Shown here in pieces: positions 21,999 to 33,066 of a DNA stretch of 64,000 nucleotides. A program made the position numbers and the translations under genes. How positions within the stretch are numbered: position 1 is the stretch's first letter; each line of letters begins with the position of its first letter. Origin of the DNA: Talpa occidentalis (lineage: Eukaryota > Chordata > Mammalia > Eulipotyphla > Talpidae); the NCBI RefSeq assembly GCF_014898055.3, contig NW_023601754.1:51825013-51889012 (forward strand). Direction: 5' to 3'. The notes under the pieces are model-generated. The model saw only the letters and a list, made by a program, of their open reading frames with translations, had not been told where the DNA came from and made no database searches.

Positions 21999-22700
21999 GG
22001 CTGCGCGGGGCCCGCCGCCCGCCGCGACTCGCTCGGCCCTCGGCGCTGGCCCGCGGCGGCGGCGGCCGGAAGTAAACACGCGCCCGCACTCTCCCGCACG
22101 CGCGCCGCCGGAAGTGACGCCGCGCCGCGCCGCGCCGCGCTGCCCGCCGGGAAGTGTAGTCCCGCCGCCCGCGCCTGCGCCGCGCCCGCCCGCGCCCTCC
22201 CGCCGCGGCCCCGGCCCGCGCCCCCGCACGCGGCTGGCCCTGCCTCCCGGACGGTCCCGGCGCCCGGCCGGCCGCCCCTCCCGCCGCCCCGTCCGCCCGC
22301 CCGGCTGCCCGCGCCCACCCTGACCCCGCGCCGGGAGGCAGCCCGGCCCCCGCGCGCCGCCCGCCCCGCGCGCCGCCCGCCGGCTCCCCACGCTCGGGGC
22401 TCCGCGAGCAGCCGCGGCCGTCGGCGGGGCCCCCATGGCCGTCGCGGAGAGAGGGACTTGCGGGCCGGTGCCGGGCGGCTCGCCGCGAGGCCCGCAGAGC
22501 TGGGGGGCTGCCGCGAGCCTGGTCACGCGGCCTCCCGCCGCCCAGCCCCGCCGAGCCGGAGCCCGAGCGGCCTGCGGAGCCCGGCCCGGGCAGGGGAGGC
22601 GGGACGGCGGCGGCGGGGGTCGGCCCCCCGCAGTGGGCACCTCGGAAGGGGCCCCGGGCTGCTGCTTCGCGGGGCCGTGGGAGAGCGGGGAGCAGCGGCA
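21450..22700 (-). promoter_or_regulatory. MOB2: MOB2 CpG-island promoter with ETS and ZNF143-like motifs
   Basis: Very CpG-dense DNA covers the MOB2 start codon. Upstream of the ATG are three GGAAGT cores in one orientation: CCGGAAGT at 22066-22073, CCGGAAGTGACG at 22108-22119 and GGGAAGTGTAGTCCC at 22149-22163. The last, read on the gene strand, resembles the ACTACA-type ZNF143/THAP11 site. An NRF1-like GCGCCTGCGC lies at 22171-22180. There is no TATA box. This is the usual layout of a housekeeping promoter. The transcription start is inferred to lie between about 22000 and 22060. Confidence 0.7.
21982..21998 (-). CDS. MOB2: MOB2 coding exon 1
   Basis: ATG at 21998-21996 begins Met-Asp-Trp-Leu-Met plus the first two bases of Gly6; the donor GTGAGC begins at 21981. 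The start codon sits inside a CpG island. The frame stays open far upstream, but only through composition, and MDWLMG is the known MOB2 N-terminus. Confidence 0.9.
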
Positions 22701-24035
22701 GGGCGGGGCTGCACCCCACAGAGCTGCCCCCTCGGGGGTCCCGGCTGGAGAGCGTGGACCCCCTTCTGCGTGGACCCCTCGCCCCAGGACTCCGGCCGGG
22801 CCGGGGCAGGACAGGGCCCCGCGCTCACGCTGGGGCCGGCCTGGCCGGCGGGGTCGTGGGCCCGGCGGTGCCGTCCAGAGGGAGCGGGTGCTGCCCACGG
22901 GAGGCCCGGGCCTGGGCGCCCCGGGGATGCCCGCCGGGCGAGGAGCGCTGCGGGCCTCGGGAAGGGGGCTCAGACACCCAAAGAAGGTGGAGAGCAAAAC
23001 GGCACGGCCACCCGCCTGCACTAAGAGCACCAGCCCCAGACCTCCTTTCCAGAAGGGGAGGGGGTGCTGCCGCGTCTCGCCGTGGCCCTTACATGCTGGA
23101 ACTGTGCCCACCCCCCTTTCAGGTCTGCCCGAGTCTCCCTGGCGCTGCCTGCCAGGGGCACAGGGTCCCCCCTTTCTTGCCTCAGCTGCTGGGGGGGGTG
23201 TGGGAGGGGCACTGCCCCACGCCTGGGGGAGGTAGCAGGGGAGGCCAAGCAGGAGCAGCGCCCACTTACTGGGCAGTGTCCAGGCAGGACAAGTGGGGTC
23301 CATGCCAGGCCAGCGTGTCGCCACCCTGGACATGGCCGCCTTGCCCTTCTCTGGTCACAGCTGTCCTCCTGGGGGCCTGCCACTCTCCACTGGCAGCAGC
23401 CGGGGGCTCCCTGGAAGGGGGCGCCCCGAGGGCCCTGCCAGCCTTTGGGTGCTGTCGTCATCACTGACTGCTCCCCTCCTGCCCCCTTGGGCTCCAGCCA
23501 GCCAGGTCCCCTGTCGTGTAGCGCGGGCAGCGAGCGGGAGGACTTGCCCGGCAGCACCTGCCCTGCACACTCCCCTGCGTGACGTTACCCCCTGCCCTTG
23601 GCAGGCAGTGCCCCACTGTCCTGGGCAGCGTGGCCCACACAGCGGGGGGCACAGTCGTGGGGCACAGTCGTGGGCTCCCGTGTTCAAAGTGCCACCCCTG
23701 GAGCCAGAGACCATCTCAAAGGGCCGTGGGAATATCCTCCAGGGCTGCGGCTGTGCCAGCCTGGGCCCGCGCTCCCTGCTAGGGCTGGCCCAGTCTCCCG
23801 CAGCAGCCAGGCCCGCGGGCCGGCAGGCGAGCAGAAGGGGACACCGTGGGGCTCAGCCTGCCTCGCTTGGGGCACACTCAGGACTGCCCCTCCTTGGACA
23901 GGAGCAGCGCCCTGTGACCCTGGGGGGAGGGGGGTTGCCAGCCCCGAGTCCGTCTGCTCCTCCCCCCCAACCTTCTATGCCGCGAGAGTGGCCAGCAAGA
24001 CGGACGTGCGGGCTGGCGGGGGCTTCGGGAAGGCC

Positions 24036-24278
24036 TTTTTTTTTTTTAAGATTATTTATGAATACAAGAGCTGGGGTACAGGCCAGAGGTGCGGGGGGTG
24101 AGTGAGAGACAGAGCGGGGTGCAGCACAGGCAGACTGACCGACGCACACTGCTGAGGGGAGCAGCGGGGAGACAGGAGAGTCTGCTGCGCCCTGTGGGTT
24201 GCTCCCTGGCCGGCCGGGGATTGAACCGCGGACGGCTTCACAGTGCTGTGCCAACCCCTCGCGCCACCAGGGAGGCCC
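24036..24278 (-). mobile_element. tRNA-derived SINE, minus orientation
   Basis: Begins with the complement of the 3' A tail (poly-T from 24036) and ends with the complement of the 5' head (CACCAGGGAGGCC). It carries the family's shared middle block (GAGGGGAGCAGCGGGGAGACAG). The flanks CTTCGGGAAGGCCTT (24022-24036) and CTCCGGGAAGTCCTT (24279-24293) look like a target-site duplication with two mismatches, so the copy is moderately old. Confidence 0.8.
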
Positions 24279-24353
24279 TCCGGGAAGTCCTTTTTGTCCC
24301 TCCTCATCCCTACCCCGGCCCGTTATCCTAGGTCCTGCCAAGAACAGGGAAAT

Positions 24354-24609
24354 GGGCCTCCCTGGGTGCAGGGGTCAGTCTCTGCACTGTGAAGCTGGAC
24401 CAGCCTCTGTGTCTGAGTCCATCCCCGGCCAGGGAGTGACCCCCAGGGCGCGGCAGACCCCACCTGTCTCCCCGCTGCTCCCCTCGGCAGTGTGTCTCAG
24501 TGGATCTGCCTGTGCTGCTCCCCGCTCTGTCTCTGGGGAGTCCTCTCACCCGCACCTCTGGCCCGCACCCAGCTCTTGTGTGCATCAATAAATAAATCTT
24601 CAAAAAAAA
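24354..24609 (+). mobile_element. tRNA-derived SINE, plus orientation
   Basis: Same family as the copies at 29758 and 51943: head GGGCCTCCCTGGGTGCAGGG, body block with CAGCAGACC and CTGCTCCCCTCGGCAGTGTG-like sequence, and tail AATAAATAAATCTTCAAAAAAAA. It lies only 75 bases from the opposite-strand copy at 24036, so the pair could fold back as inverted repeats if transcribed. Confidence 0.82.
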
Positions 24610-25424
24610 CAACCCAGGGAAGTGAGGCAGGAGTGCACGCGGCACGCTGGTCCACGGAGCGGGAAACTAGAACTCGGGTTCCAGCTGAACCTCCGGAAGC
24701 GCCACAGCCGCCCCCAACTCCCTCCCATCTCCGGTTGAACACCCCCCCCACCCCCCCGGCCACGTCACTGTTTCGATTCCAGGTTTCTGTTACTTGAAGC
24801 ACAAGAGGACGCCCTGGTGGCTCGCCCGTCACGAGGCATCTCCGCCTCTGGCGCCCGCGGCGTGGCTGTCCCCTGGCTCGCGCGCACGCGTCTGGGCCTT
24901 CCGAGCGGCCACACCTCGAGTCTCAGCGGCCAGGGAGGCCCCCGAGGGCCGTGTGAGTCCCCCGGGCCGGCGCGTCTTCCTTCAGCGTCTCGAGTGTCGC
25001 CGGGTGCTGGGTCTGTGCCGCTGCCGAGGCAGCACCGACACACCTGCGGCCTTCGGGGGCCGGCGCGTGGCCGCACAGAGCGCGCGTGAGCCTGGGCGGC
25101 CGGCGGGGGCAGGCGGGCAGCCCCGCTGGAGCACATGCGCCGCTCCAGGCCTCCTGGTCAGTGGGAAGGGGGCGTTTGCTGGGTAGCAACCGTGGACGTG
25201 GTCCAGGAAGGACACCACATCTGGCAGAGCAGCTGACTGGCATCCCCACCCTTGAAACTTGAGTGGCCCACGCACGCCCCCTGCCCGCTACACAGACGGG
25301 GCGGGCCACTGGGGGGTGGCGGAAGCCCCCTCTCACCTCTGGGGCGCTGACGGCGGGGCTGGCCTCAGGACCTCTCCAGCCACGAGGCTCTGCTTCGGGT
25401 TGCCTGCGCCCCACCCTTCCTTCC

Positions 25425-25500
25425 TGCCATTGTCCACCCGTCCACCCGTCCACCCCCCTGCTCCACCAGCCTCCACCAGCCTCCACCCTCCACCCACGCG
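25425..25500. repeat. Short CCACC-rich tandem repeat
   Basis: Irregular repeats of CCACCCGT and CCTCCACCAG units over about 75 bases. Intergenic, with no coding meaning. Confidence 0.5.
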
Positions 25501-27199
25501 CCGCCCACGCAGACGCGGCCGAGGCGCGCCCCCACGCTGCCCCACGAACCCACAGATTAGCAGGCGTCCTCAACGAGAAAGAGGGAGCCAGCCAGGCAGG
25601 GCGGCAGAGTGCCCCGGGGAGCAGCAACACCGAGAGTGGGGGGTTGGGCAAAGGTGTGCCCCGTTTCCCAGAAATCCTATGTTGAAGCCACCAGCCCTCG
25701 GGCCCCATTTTCGGGTGGTGGTAGGTAAGATCAGGACCTAGGGGAGGGGTTGAGGCGACCATGAGGGCGTCCAGTAAAGGGGCATTTGGGCACAGAGTGG
25801 CGCACAGGCTGGGGTGTGGAGAGGCCGGGCGAGACAGTCACACCCCGTCACCAGGCAGCGTCCCCACGGCCTCAGCGGAGCCGGCCGCTCGGCCTGCCCG
25901 ACCTGGCAGGTGTGCCCGGGGCTCTGGCCAGGCGGCAGCCGGGAGGCATCGGGCCAGGTCTCTGCAGCAGGCCGGCGGGGACCGTGCCTGTGCCCACTTC
26001 CACCTGGCCCTCCCGGGAAGTCCTCCTCGTCCTCCCCATGCCCCTGCCCGAGGCCACAGTGACCGTGGCGACCCAGCCAGAGCTCTGCCGCTGAGACTGC
26101 GCGCAGGGTGCCGCGGGCCCAGCTCCTGCCGGAGGAACGTGCCTCCAGGCGCGGCCGGTGCTTTCCTTCCGGTCCCCCGTGGCTGTCCACACCCGTGGCT
26201 GTCCATGCGGGAGGGAGACCGAGATGCCTGTGGGTGGCGCCCAGGAGGGGGTGGGGTCCTCGCCCCGTGCTGCTCACGCTCCTGCCCGCTTGTCGCCAAG
26301 GGGCCAGCCTGCCGGGCCTTCCGGTGTGCCCAGGACATCACGCGGGCGCGACGCCGCGCCAGCGCTGGCCGCAGGGGCCCAGACCACTTGGGGGACCATG
26401 TGTCAGCAAGGACACAGCCGCTGCCCGCCCAGAGGGACCTGAGGGGAGCCAGGTGTGGGCGGGGCCGGCCTGCCGGGAGCACTCCCTCCTGGCTGCCCCT
26501 GCGGGTCTGGCTGGGGCCCCAGGGCTGCACCTGACGCTCCAGGGACCCTGAAGGGCGCCCGTGGGAAGCCCCGAACCAGATGGCCCAGGGCGTTTCCTGC
26601 TGTCCAGGGTGGCTGCGGCCCGTCCGGCCACACTGCGCTCTGCCTGGCTCCTAGGGAGGGCGGTGGGCAGCGCTGGCACGGGAGAGGTCTGAGGGGCGTC
26701 TCCCCACATGTGAGTGCCCTGCCCCCGCCGCAGCCCAGCTGGCTGTGGGAGCCCTGACCGGGCCTGGAGCGGCCCCTCGGGGAGCAGGGCCTCTGGGGGC
26801 AGAGGGGGTGTGGGCGCGAGCAGGTGCGGACCCCTGAGCACAGAGGGGCACGTCTGCTCAGGGTGGGGGCCCGGGAGGCCAGCCTGGCGGGAGGGGCTCC
26901 TTCCAGGCCTGGGCGGGCGGGGCGGCCATCAGTGAGGGGGCCGCTCCCCGTGGGGGCTCCTGCTCCGGCAGGGGCAGTGGGGGCGCTGGGGGCAGGCTGG
27001 AGGGCGGGGTGCCGGGGAGCCCAGCGCCCCGCAGGGGCCTCCCGGCTTGGCATTTCCGGGTCTGAAGGTCAAGGGTGAAATCTGGCGGCAGATGCGGATG
27101 GGGCGACAGACGCCCGGCCCCCCCAGTCCCCCCAGCCCCCCCAGGCTCCCCCAGCCCCCCCAGCCCCCCAGCCCCCCCCAGTCCCCGCCAGTCTCCCGA

Positions 27200-28350
27200 G
27201 CGGGGCGCCGAGCAGGGGGCGAGGCGAGGCGGGCTCCGGGGGCGGGGGGTGCTGCGGGCTGAGGGGCCGGGTCCAGCGGCGCGGGGTCCCCCTGCGGGAG
27301 GGGCGGGCGACCCCTCCTCGCGCCGGCAGCAGGCGGGGCTGCCGCGGGGCTCTGGGTCCGCGGCGTCCGGGTGCGCGGGCGGGGGTCCGGGCGGGGGTCC
27401 GGGCTGGGGGGCGGCGGGCGGGGCGGGGGTCCGGGCGGGGGTCGGGCGGGGGGGGGGGCGGGGGCCCGGGCTGGGGGGCGGCGGGCGGGGCGGGGGTCCG
27501 GGCGGGGGTCCGGGCGGGGGGGGGGGGGCGGGGGCCCGGGCTGGGGGGCGGCGGGCGGGGCGGGGGTCCGGGCGGGGGTCCGGGCGGGGGGGGGGGGCGG
27601 GGGCCCGGGCTGGGGGGCGGCGGGCGGGGCGGGGGTCCGGGCGGGGGCGCGGCGGGGCGCGGAGCTGAGGGTGCGGGGCGCCGCCGGCCCGGGGAGCGGG
27701 CGCGGCCCTTGCTGGCGTGAGATCCCCGCGGGCAGCAGGGCGCACCCACCGCGCCCCGCGTCCCGGCCCTCGGATCGGGGGGCTGGCCCGGCTGCGCGCG
27801 CCGGAAGCCCCGAGGGGCGCCCTGCGATGGGCTTGGGGGGCCGAGGCCGGGGCCGGGCTGCTCTGGGCGCCCCTGCATCCATCCGGGCCCCGGAACCGGC
27901 CCCCCGCCCCCCGCCCCGCAGCCCCTCAGCGGCCGGCGGGGCCCCAGGCCGGGGGCGGGCGGGGCGGGGCGGGGCGGGCAGCCGCCCGCGGGACAGGTGA
28001 GGGCGCGGGGGGCCGCTCCACCCCGTCCCGCTCCCGGCGCCCAAGCCCCTCCCGGGGCTGGCGTGGGGGGCCTCCCCGCGGGGCCTGGGCGGGGCGGGAG
28101 CGCGGGGCCGCCGCGGGGGGGGGGGCGGCCCTGGGCGTCTCCTTCGCCCCGGTCGGCCGCGGGCTGAGCCCCGCAGGACGAGGTTGTCCAGCCCGGGGCC
28201 AGGTGCCGGCCCCCGCGGCCAGCGGGAGGAGGAGGGGCGGCCCGGGCAGGAAGAGGGGCGCCGGCCTCAGCGCGCCCGGGCGGGGGCCGGGCCTGGCCGG
28301 CGGCTCCACGAGGCGAGGCCGGCAACGCGCGGGCCCGGGCCCCCTGCTGC
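27200..28350. promoter_or_regulatory. Orphan CpG island between MOB2 and DUSP8
   Basis: About 1.1 kb of extremely CpG-dense sequence, 5 kb upstream of MOB2 and 3 kb past the 3' end of DUSP8, with no gene assigned to it. On the plus strand GGACAG is followed by GTGAGG at 27997, a good splice donor that could end a first exon. It could be an upstream MOB2 promoter, a lncRNA promoter or an unmethylated enhancer. The long frames here (for example 26929-28044 on minus) are proline/glycine-rich shadows of the base composition. Confidence 0.5.
27370..27660. repeat. G-rich minisatellite, unit about 67-70 bp, four copies
   Basis: The phrase GGGCTGGGGGGCGGCGGGCG recurs at 27401, 27468, 27538 and 27607, so the period is 67-70 bases. 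Within each unit are sub-repeats of GGGCGGGGGTCC and a run of 10-12 G whose length differs between copies. Plus-strand G tracts are dense enough to form G-quadruplexes. The array lies inside the orphan CpG island. Confidence 0.8.
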
Positions 28351-29757
28351 CCGCCGGCTCCCCCTGGGTGCGCGGAGCCCCGCGGCTCTCAGCAGCCTCC
28401 GGGAAGGCGTGTCCGGCAGGGGAGCCCCCGCTGCGGGCGGCCGAGGACCGTGGGGGAGCCGGCCCCTCCCTGCTGTCCCCGCAGCCCCCGACTGGGGGCA
28501 GCCCGAGGGGCACCCGTGGCCAGCGCAGCCCGGAATGGGCTCTGCCTGCCCCTCGGCTTCGGGGGGCTCCCCCGGGCGCTTCTCTGGCCCCAGCCCCTCC
28601 CTGCGCCCTCCCCCACCTCCACTCCCCACTTGGTTATTTACAGCGAGGTCTGGGGCCACGGGGCCACCCAGGCCCAGGCCGCCACCTGCCTGCGGGAAGG
28701 GTGGCCGCAGGTGTGTGTCTGTCCTCGCGGGGCTGGGGGGCTCAGCGCTCGCCTCCTTCAAGCAGGGAGGGGGTGGGTGGGCACCTCCAGGAACCCCGCT
28801 GGGCCGCCCCGCCCTGGGGCGAGGACGAGTTCCACCATGGGGGACGCTGGCAGCACCCCTGGGCCCCTGCAGGGTCCAGAATGAAGGCCCTGCTCACTTT
28901 GGGGGAGTCCTCTCCTCCCACCCCGCCCTCCCTGAGCGACTTCTGGGCCTCATCTGGTCCCCCCCTCCCCCAGCTTGTCAGTCCTCAGGGCCAGGCCTCT
29001 CCTTCAGCCTCAGGGCCTGTGAGAAGCTGGGGGCCCTTCCAGGACCCGCCCGGCTCAGGTGGGCAGGAAAGTGAGCCTGCCCCCCCAACTCTGCCCTCCT
29101 CCCTGGCACTGGGCCTAGAAAGGGGTGGGTTGGGGCCCTGGGCACCCTGGCTCTGAGCCTGTCTGCACGGAGCTCACCTGCTGAGCCCTCGCGGCACTAG
29201 CTGTGTGCCAGGACCCAGGGCCGGCCCGGGCGAGGGAGAGCGGGGCCCCGCGCAGCCTCCCGGGAGCAGCTGACTGTGCGCCCTCACCGCCGCCCTCCCG
29301 CAGCCTGCCTGCCCCACCTCTGTCCACCACCCACCCATCCCTCCAAACGCCCACCCACCCCAGCAGCCACCCCCCACCTGCGTCCCCTTAGCGCCCCACC
29401 CGCCCTCCCTGCAGGGGGCGGCTGACCCCAGCATTCTGGCTGGAGCAGGACTGCAAGCTGTGGGCCCCGAGGCATCTACCGCCAGTCAGCCTCCAGCTGG
29501 GTGAGGAGCCCGCCCCCGCCCCCCTTCCACAGCCCAGGTGACCCAGATAATCAGCTGGGCTGGCGCCCCTCCCCCTGCGCTGCGATTCCTGCTGCATGTT
29601 TTCATTTTCCCAATAAAGAGGCGCTCTCAGAACCCTAGTCAAGGCCGAACCCCAGTGCCCCCAGGGCCTGCTGTGATGAACACTCTTGGGGTTTTCACAG
29701 CCCCTGCTGGTTGTGCTGGGGGTGCAACTTGTACTCACAGCAAGAACCACAAGGGCT

Positions 29758-30026
29758 GGGCCTCCCTGGGGGCGCAGGGGTTCAGTCTCAGTTCTATCAA
29801 GCCGTAGGCAGGCTCTGCAGCACAAGTTCGGACCCCGGCCAGGGAGCTGCCCACAGGGCGCAGCAGACCCCTCCCGTCTCCCTGCTGCCCCCCTCAGCAG
29901 TGTGTTTCAGTGGATCCACCTGTTCTGCTCCCCACTCTCTCTGGGGAGTCCTCTCACCCCCACACCTCTGGCCTGCACCCCAGTTCTTATATGCATAAAT
30001 AAATAAATCTTAAAAAAAAAAAGACC
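29758..30026 (+). mobile_element. tRNA-derived SINE, plus orientation
   Basis: Full-length copy from head GGGCCTCCCTGGGGGCGCAG to tail AAATAAATAAATCTTAAAAA. It is flanked by a CAAGGGCTG duplication (29750-29758 and 30027-30035), which marks the insertion. Confidence 0.85.
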
Positions 30027-30400
30027 CAAGGGCTGATGTGGCCACATGGGCCACGGTCGGTGGGGCTTCTGGGGGCTCCCGCAGACAGTGCAGCCCAGCC
30101 GAGTGCCCCAGGCATTGAAGTGAAACAGCCTCCCCCCCCCACCAAGCGCAACCCCCCAGCTGGGGTCTGGGGGTGTAGGTGGGGGGTTAGCTGCCCGGCC
30201 CTCAGCTCTGGCCTCCTCCCGGGACTGTCGAGGTTGACGTAGGGCTTGGGGGTCTCATGTTGCCCAGGGCCCGAGGCCAAGGCCCTCCGCCGCGCGTCAC
30301 CGGTGCTGCCCCCAGCAGTGGCTGGGAGGCTGGGGTGCTGCGGAGATGCCACCAGCCTCCTCCCAGTCCTGGATCCGCTGACTCGGAGGGGCTGCCAGAG

Positions 30401-30431
30401 TTATAAATAGATGTTCCTGAGCTAAAAATAG
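30401..30431. promoter_or_regulatory. Paired MEF2-like A/T elements
   Basis: TTATAAATAG at 30401-30410 and CTAAAAATAG at 30422-30431, two turns of helix apart in GC-rich DNA. The second fits the MEF2 consensus YTAWWWWTAR exactly and the first differs only slightly. This could be a muscle or neuronal enhancer about 0.8 kb past the DUSP8 poly(A) site. TTATAAATAG could instead be a TATA-type element. Confidence 0.45.
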
Positions 30432-31248
30432 CCTGGCTCCAGATAGACCCTGCTCCCCGCTCAGCCGCTTAAGGATGCAGGCTCAAGGCGCCCACTCCCC
30501 CGGGGAGGGCCGGTGGCCCGTGCGCTCCCCACCAGGCCCAGCGCAGGCCCTGGGCAGCCTCCTGCCCTGGGTGGGGGGCAGACCCTGCAGGCCTCATACT
30601 GGACGGGACGGTGGGGGGCATCAGGGCTGCGTCTGTGGGAGCTGGCGTCCGGAAAGCACCAGGCGATGACAGCACCGCTTAGTCTGGGGATGCTGGGGCC
30701 CTCGTCATGGTGACCTGAGACTCTCAGCCACCAGGAAACTACTACGGCTCAGACCCCGTGGAAGGCCGCGGAGAACACCCCTCCCTGGCAGGGCTACCTG
30801 CGCGCCCTGCAGCCCCAGTCCGCCGGGGCGCCTGTGCCTTTGCTCCGTCCAAGCCAGGCCCGGGCCTGGGCCAGAGTGGCATCTAAGAGCCAGCCGCAGA
30901 GAGGCTGCCAGCCCCTGCTCTACTGCATAGATGCTGCTGCATGTGCACACGCATGTGCGGCGCTCACACACCAGGCCTGCCGGAGCCTGGGGCCATTCCA
31001 GCACGTGCTCCCTCCCGCCAAGGGCTGGCGGACCGAGGCTGGGCCGCGTCCATTCCCGAGGTCCAGGCTGTGACTTTGCCAGTCCAAGACAGCAGAGGCA
31101 CGTGGGGGACCTGCACCCCGCCCCACCTGGCCTGTGGCTCAGCCCATCTGAGGGGCCAAGAGCCAGCCCTGGCACCCCCCAGGCCAACCCGTCCCCGACC
31201 AGCCCAAGAAAGATGCAGCCAGAGACGGGGAGAAAACACCATCTCGGG

Positions 31249-31254
31249 TTTATT
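31249..31254 (-). terminator. DUSP8: DUSP8 polyadenylation signal
   Basis: TTTATT on the plus strand, AATAAA on the gene strand, about 1.8 kb after the stop codon. Cleavage is expected near 31230-31240. Confidence 0.75.
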
Positions 31255-31778
31255 ACAACACGTTGCTTCCAAATACAAAAGGAGGCGGGACAGGTGGGGG
31301 CTGTGCGGGGGCTGCAGGGGCAGCAGGCGGCCGGGTCCGGCTGGACCGGGGCCGCACGGGCCCTGCCCTCTCCTTCGCTGGACTTTCCAGCAAATAATAG
31401 GAGGGGGCTGGGTCCATTCTGGGGATGACCCCCAATGCCAGGGCACTGGCCTGGCGGGAGGGGCAGGAGGGGACAGTGGGTGCAAGTGGTCCCGGTCCCC
31501 CAGCGCAGAAAAGGCCAAACCAGGGCCTCTGCCCCATCTCAGCAGCTCGCTTTGGGTGGGCCCCCCACACTCCAGGACAGAAGCCACGTGAGGTGCCGGC
31601 AGCCCTGAGGAGGGGGGAGGGCGTGCGACCTGCCTGCAGAGTTCTGGGGCCCAGCCAGCGGCCCCGACCGTCTCCTGGACAGCATGAGGTGGGGGCGGAG
31701 GCGGGAGCAGTGCATCCTCCACACCTAGGGTCACCTCCGAAACCCAACAAGACAGACAGGAGGCAGATTTACATAATC

Positions 31779-31805
31779 AATAATAATAATAATAATAATA
31801 ATAAT
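31779..31805. repeat. (AAT)9 microsatellite
   Basis: Nine perfect AAT units inside the DUSP8 3' UTR. Length polymorphism is likely. Confidence 0.95.
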
Positions 31806-33066
31806 TAACCAATAATAAATACTTAAACCTCTAATCCATAGATTGCAAATACAACAATGATAGCTTATTTTCTGGGCAACAGGGTCAGGACAGAAGGGGC
31901 GGAGCAGGACTTTGCTTAAAGGAGGGTTGACAGGGACAGAAGATTGTGGAGGAAAAAAACAGAGAGAAGAACCAGACCCAGGCGCTGGGGCAGCCCCCAC
32001 TCCCGGCCGCCCCATGACTCAGTCCTGGGCACCCCAGATGCCAAGCCCGAGCTCTTCGGAGGGGACGGTCCCCCGGCCTCTGGGCAGCTAAGCTGGACAC
32101 CTACCTTCTCCCGCTGCCAAAGGCTCGGTGGTCCGGGGCAGTGGGGGCAGCTGAGGCTTTCCTCCTGCTCGCCACGCCCAGCAGGGCCGGCCGCGCCCGG
32201 AGTGGGGACTATCGCCTTAAGGATGCGGGGAGACTCCGAGGAGGGAGTTCCCCTGGGAAAGAGGTGTGGGGGGGACTCTCCTAGGAGACCCCATGGGGGG
32301 CAGAGACATGGGGGCACCTGCAGGGTCTGCTCATGTCAGGGTCTCCCTCCGCCTGGAGGAGGCTCTCCCGGAGCTAAGGCCCTGGAAGCAAAAGGGTGAG
32401 GGCTTCCGCCCCCGGCCCTGCAAAGAGCGCCCCTCCCGGAAGCCCCTGGGCCTGAGGACCGGGCCTGAGTTCCAACCTGCGCGGGCGCGGGAGACCTGGA
32501 CGAGGGGTCACCCCAGCTGCGCCGGCCGGGGTGGGGGCTGCAGGCGGGCTGGGCCCCAGGGCGCCCACACGGTGGGGCCAGGCGGGGTTCCATCCCAGCT
32601 CGGCGCGGGCCCTCCCGAGGCCTACCCTGTTCTACACCCAGCCGGGACCGCCTGGGCAGCCCGGCGGCTGCGCCCCACCACACCCCGGCTGGGGGGACAC
32701 GCCCGTGGGGCCCGGACAGGAGCAGGGGGGTGGGGGGGCGGCTCAGCTTGTGGCAAAGGATTTTTTTCCTTTTTCTCCTTTTTCTTATGTAAAAAGTGCA
32801 GGAAAGCCGGGCAGCCTCTGCGCAGCCCTCAGCAGTGCTTCCTGGGGGCGGGGCCCCCCAGGCCTGGCGCCCCAGCCTGAGACTGGAGGCGGCCTCGGCC
32901 GCGTATTGCTTAGACTCGGGTCGGCTGCGGCCGCGGGGTGGGGGCGAGGGCGGCCCCGCCGCGGCCTCGATAAATACAAAACCGGGTCTGCTCCTGGGGA
33001 GCCTCGCGGCGGGGCGCGCCCTCTGGGCCGCGGGGCGGGGGGTGGGGGGGGTCCCCGGGCCGGGCG

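Larger units (their letters stand above)
31240..33066 (-). other. DUSP8: DUSP8 3' UTR
   Basis: About 1.8 kb on the minus strand. Most is GC-rich, but 31770-31960 is sharply AT-rich and includes an AAT microsatellite and several TTTAAG/AATAAG-like stretches, and 32755-32790 is a pyrimidine-rich patch on the plus strand. AT-rich islands in a phosphatase 3' UTR are candidate mRNA-stability elements, but I see no dense ATTTA cluster. Confidence 0.7.

Noticed and set aside
20870..22318. 482-codon minus-strand frame over the MOB2 promoter
   Set aside because: Gly/Ala/Arg-rich shadow of a CpG island with no family resemblance.
21978..23333. MOB2 reading frame open for 445 codons upstream of MDWLMG
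   Set aside because: Low-complexity CpG-island composition. The known MOB2 N-terminus and the promoter motifs place the start at 21998.
26929..28325. Overlapping 371- and 418-codon Pro-rich frames on minus in the orphan CpG island
   Set aside because: Driven by the G-rich minisatellite and base composition. No conserved motif or splice-consistent gene model.
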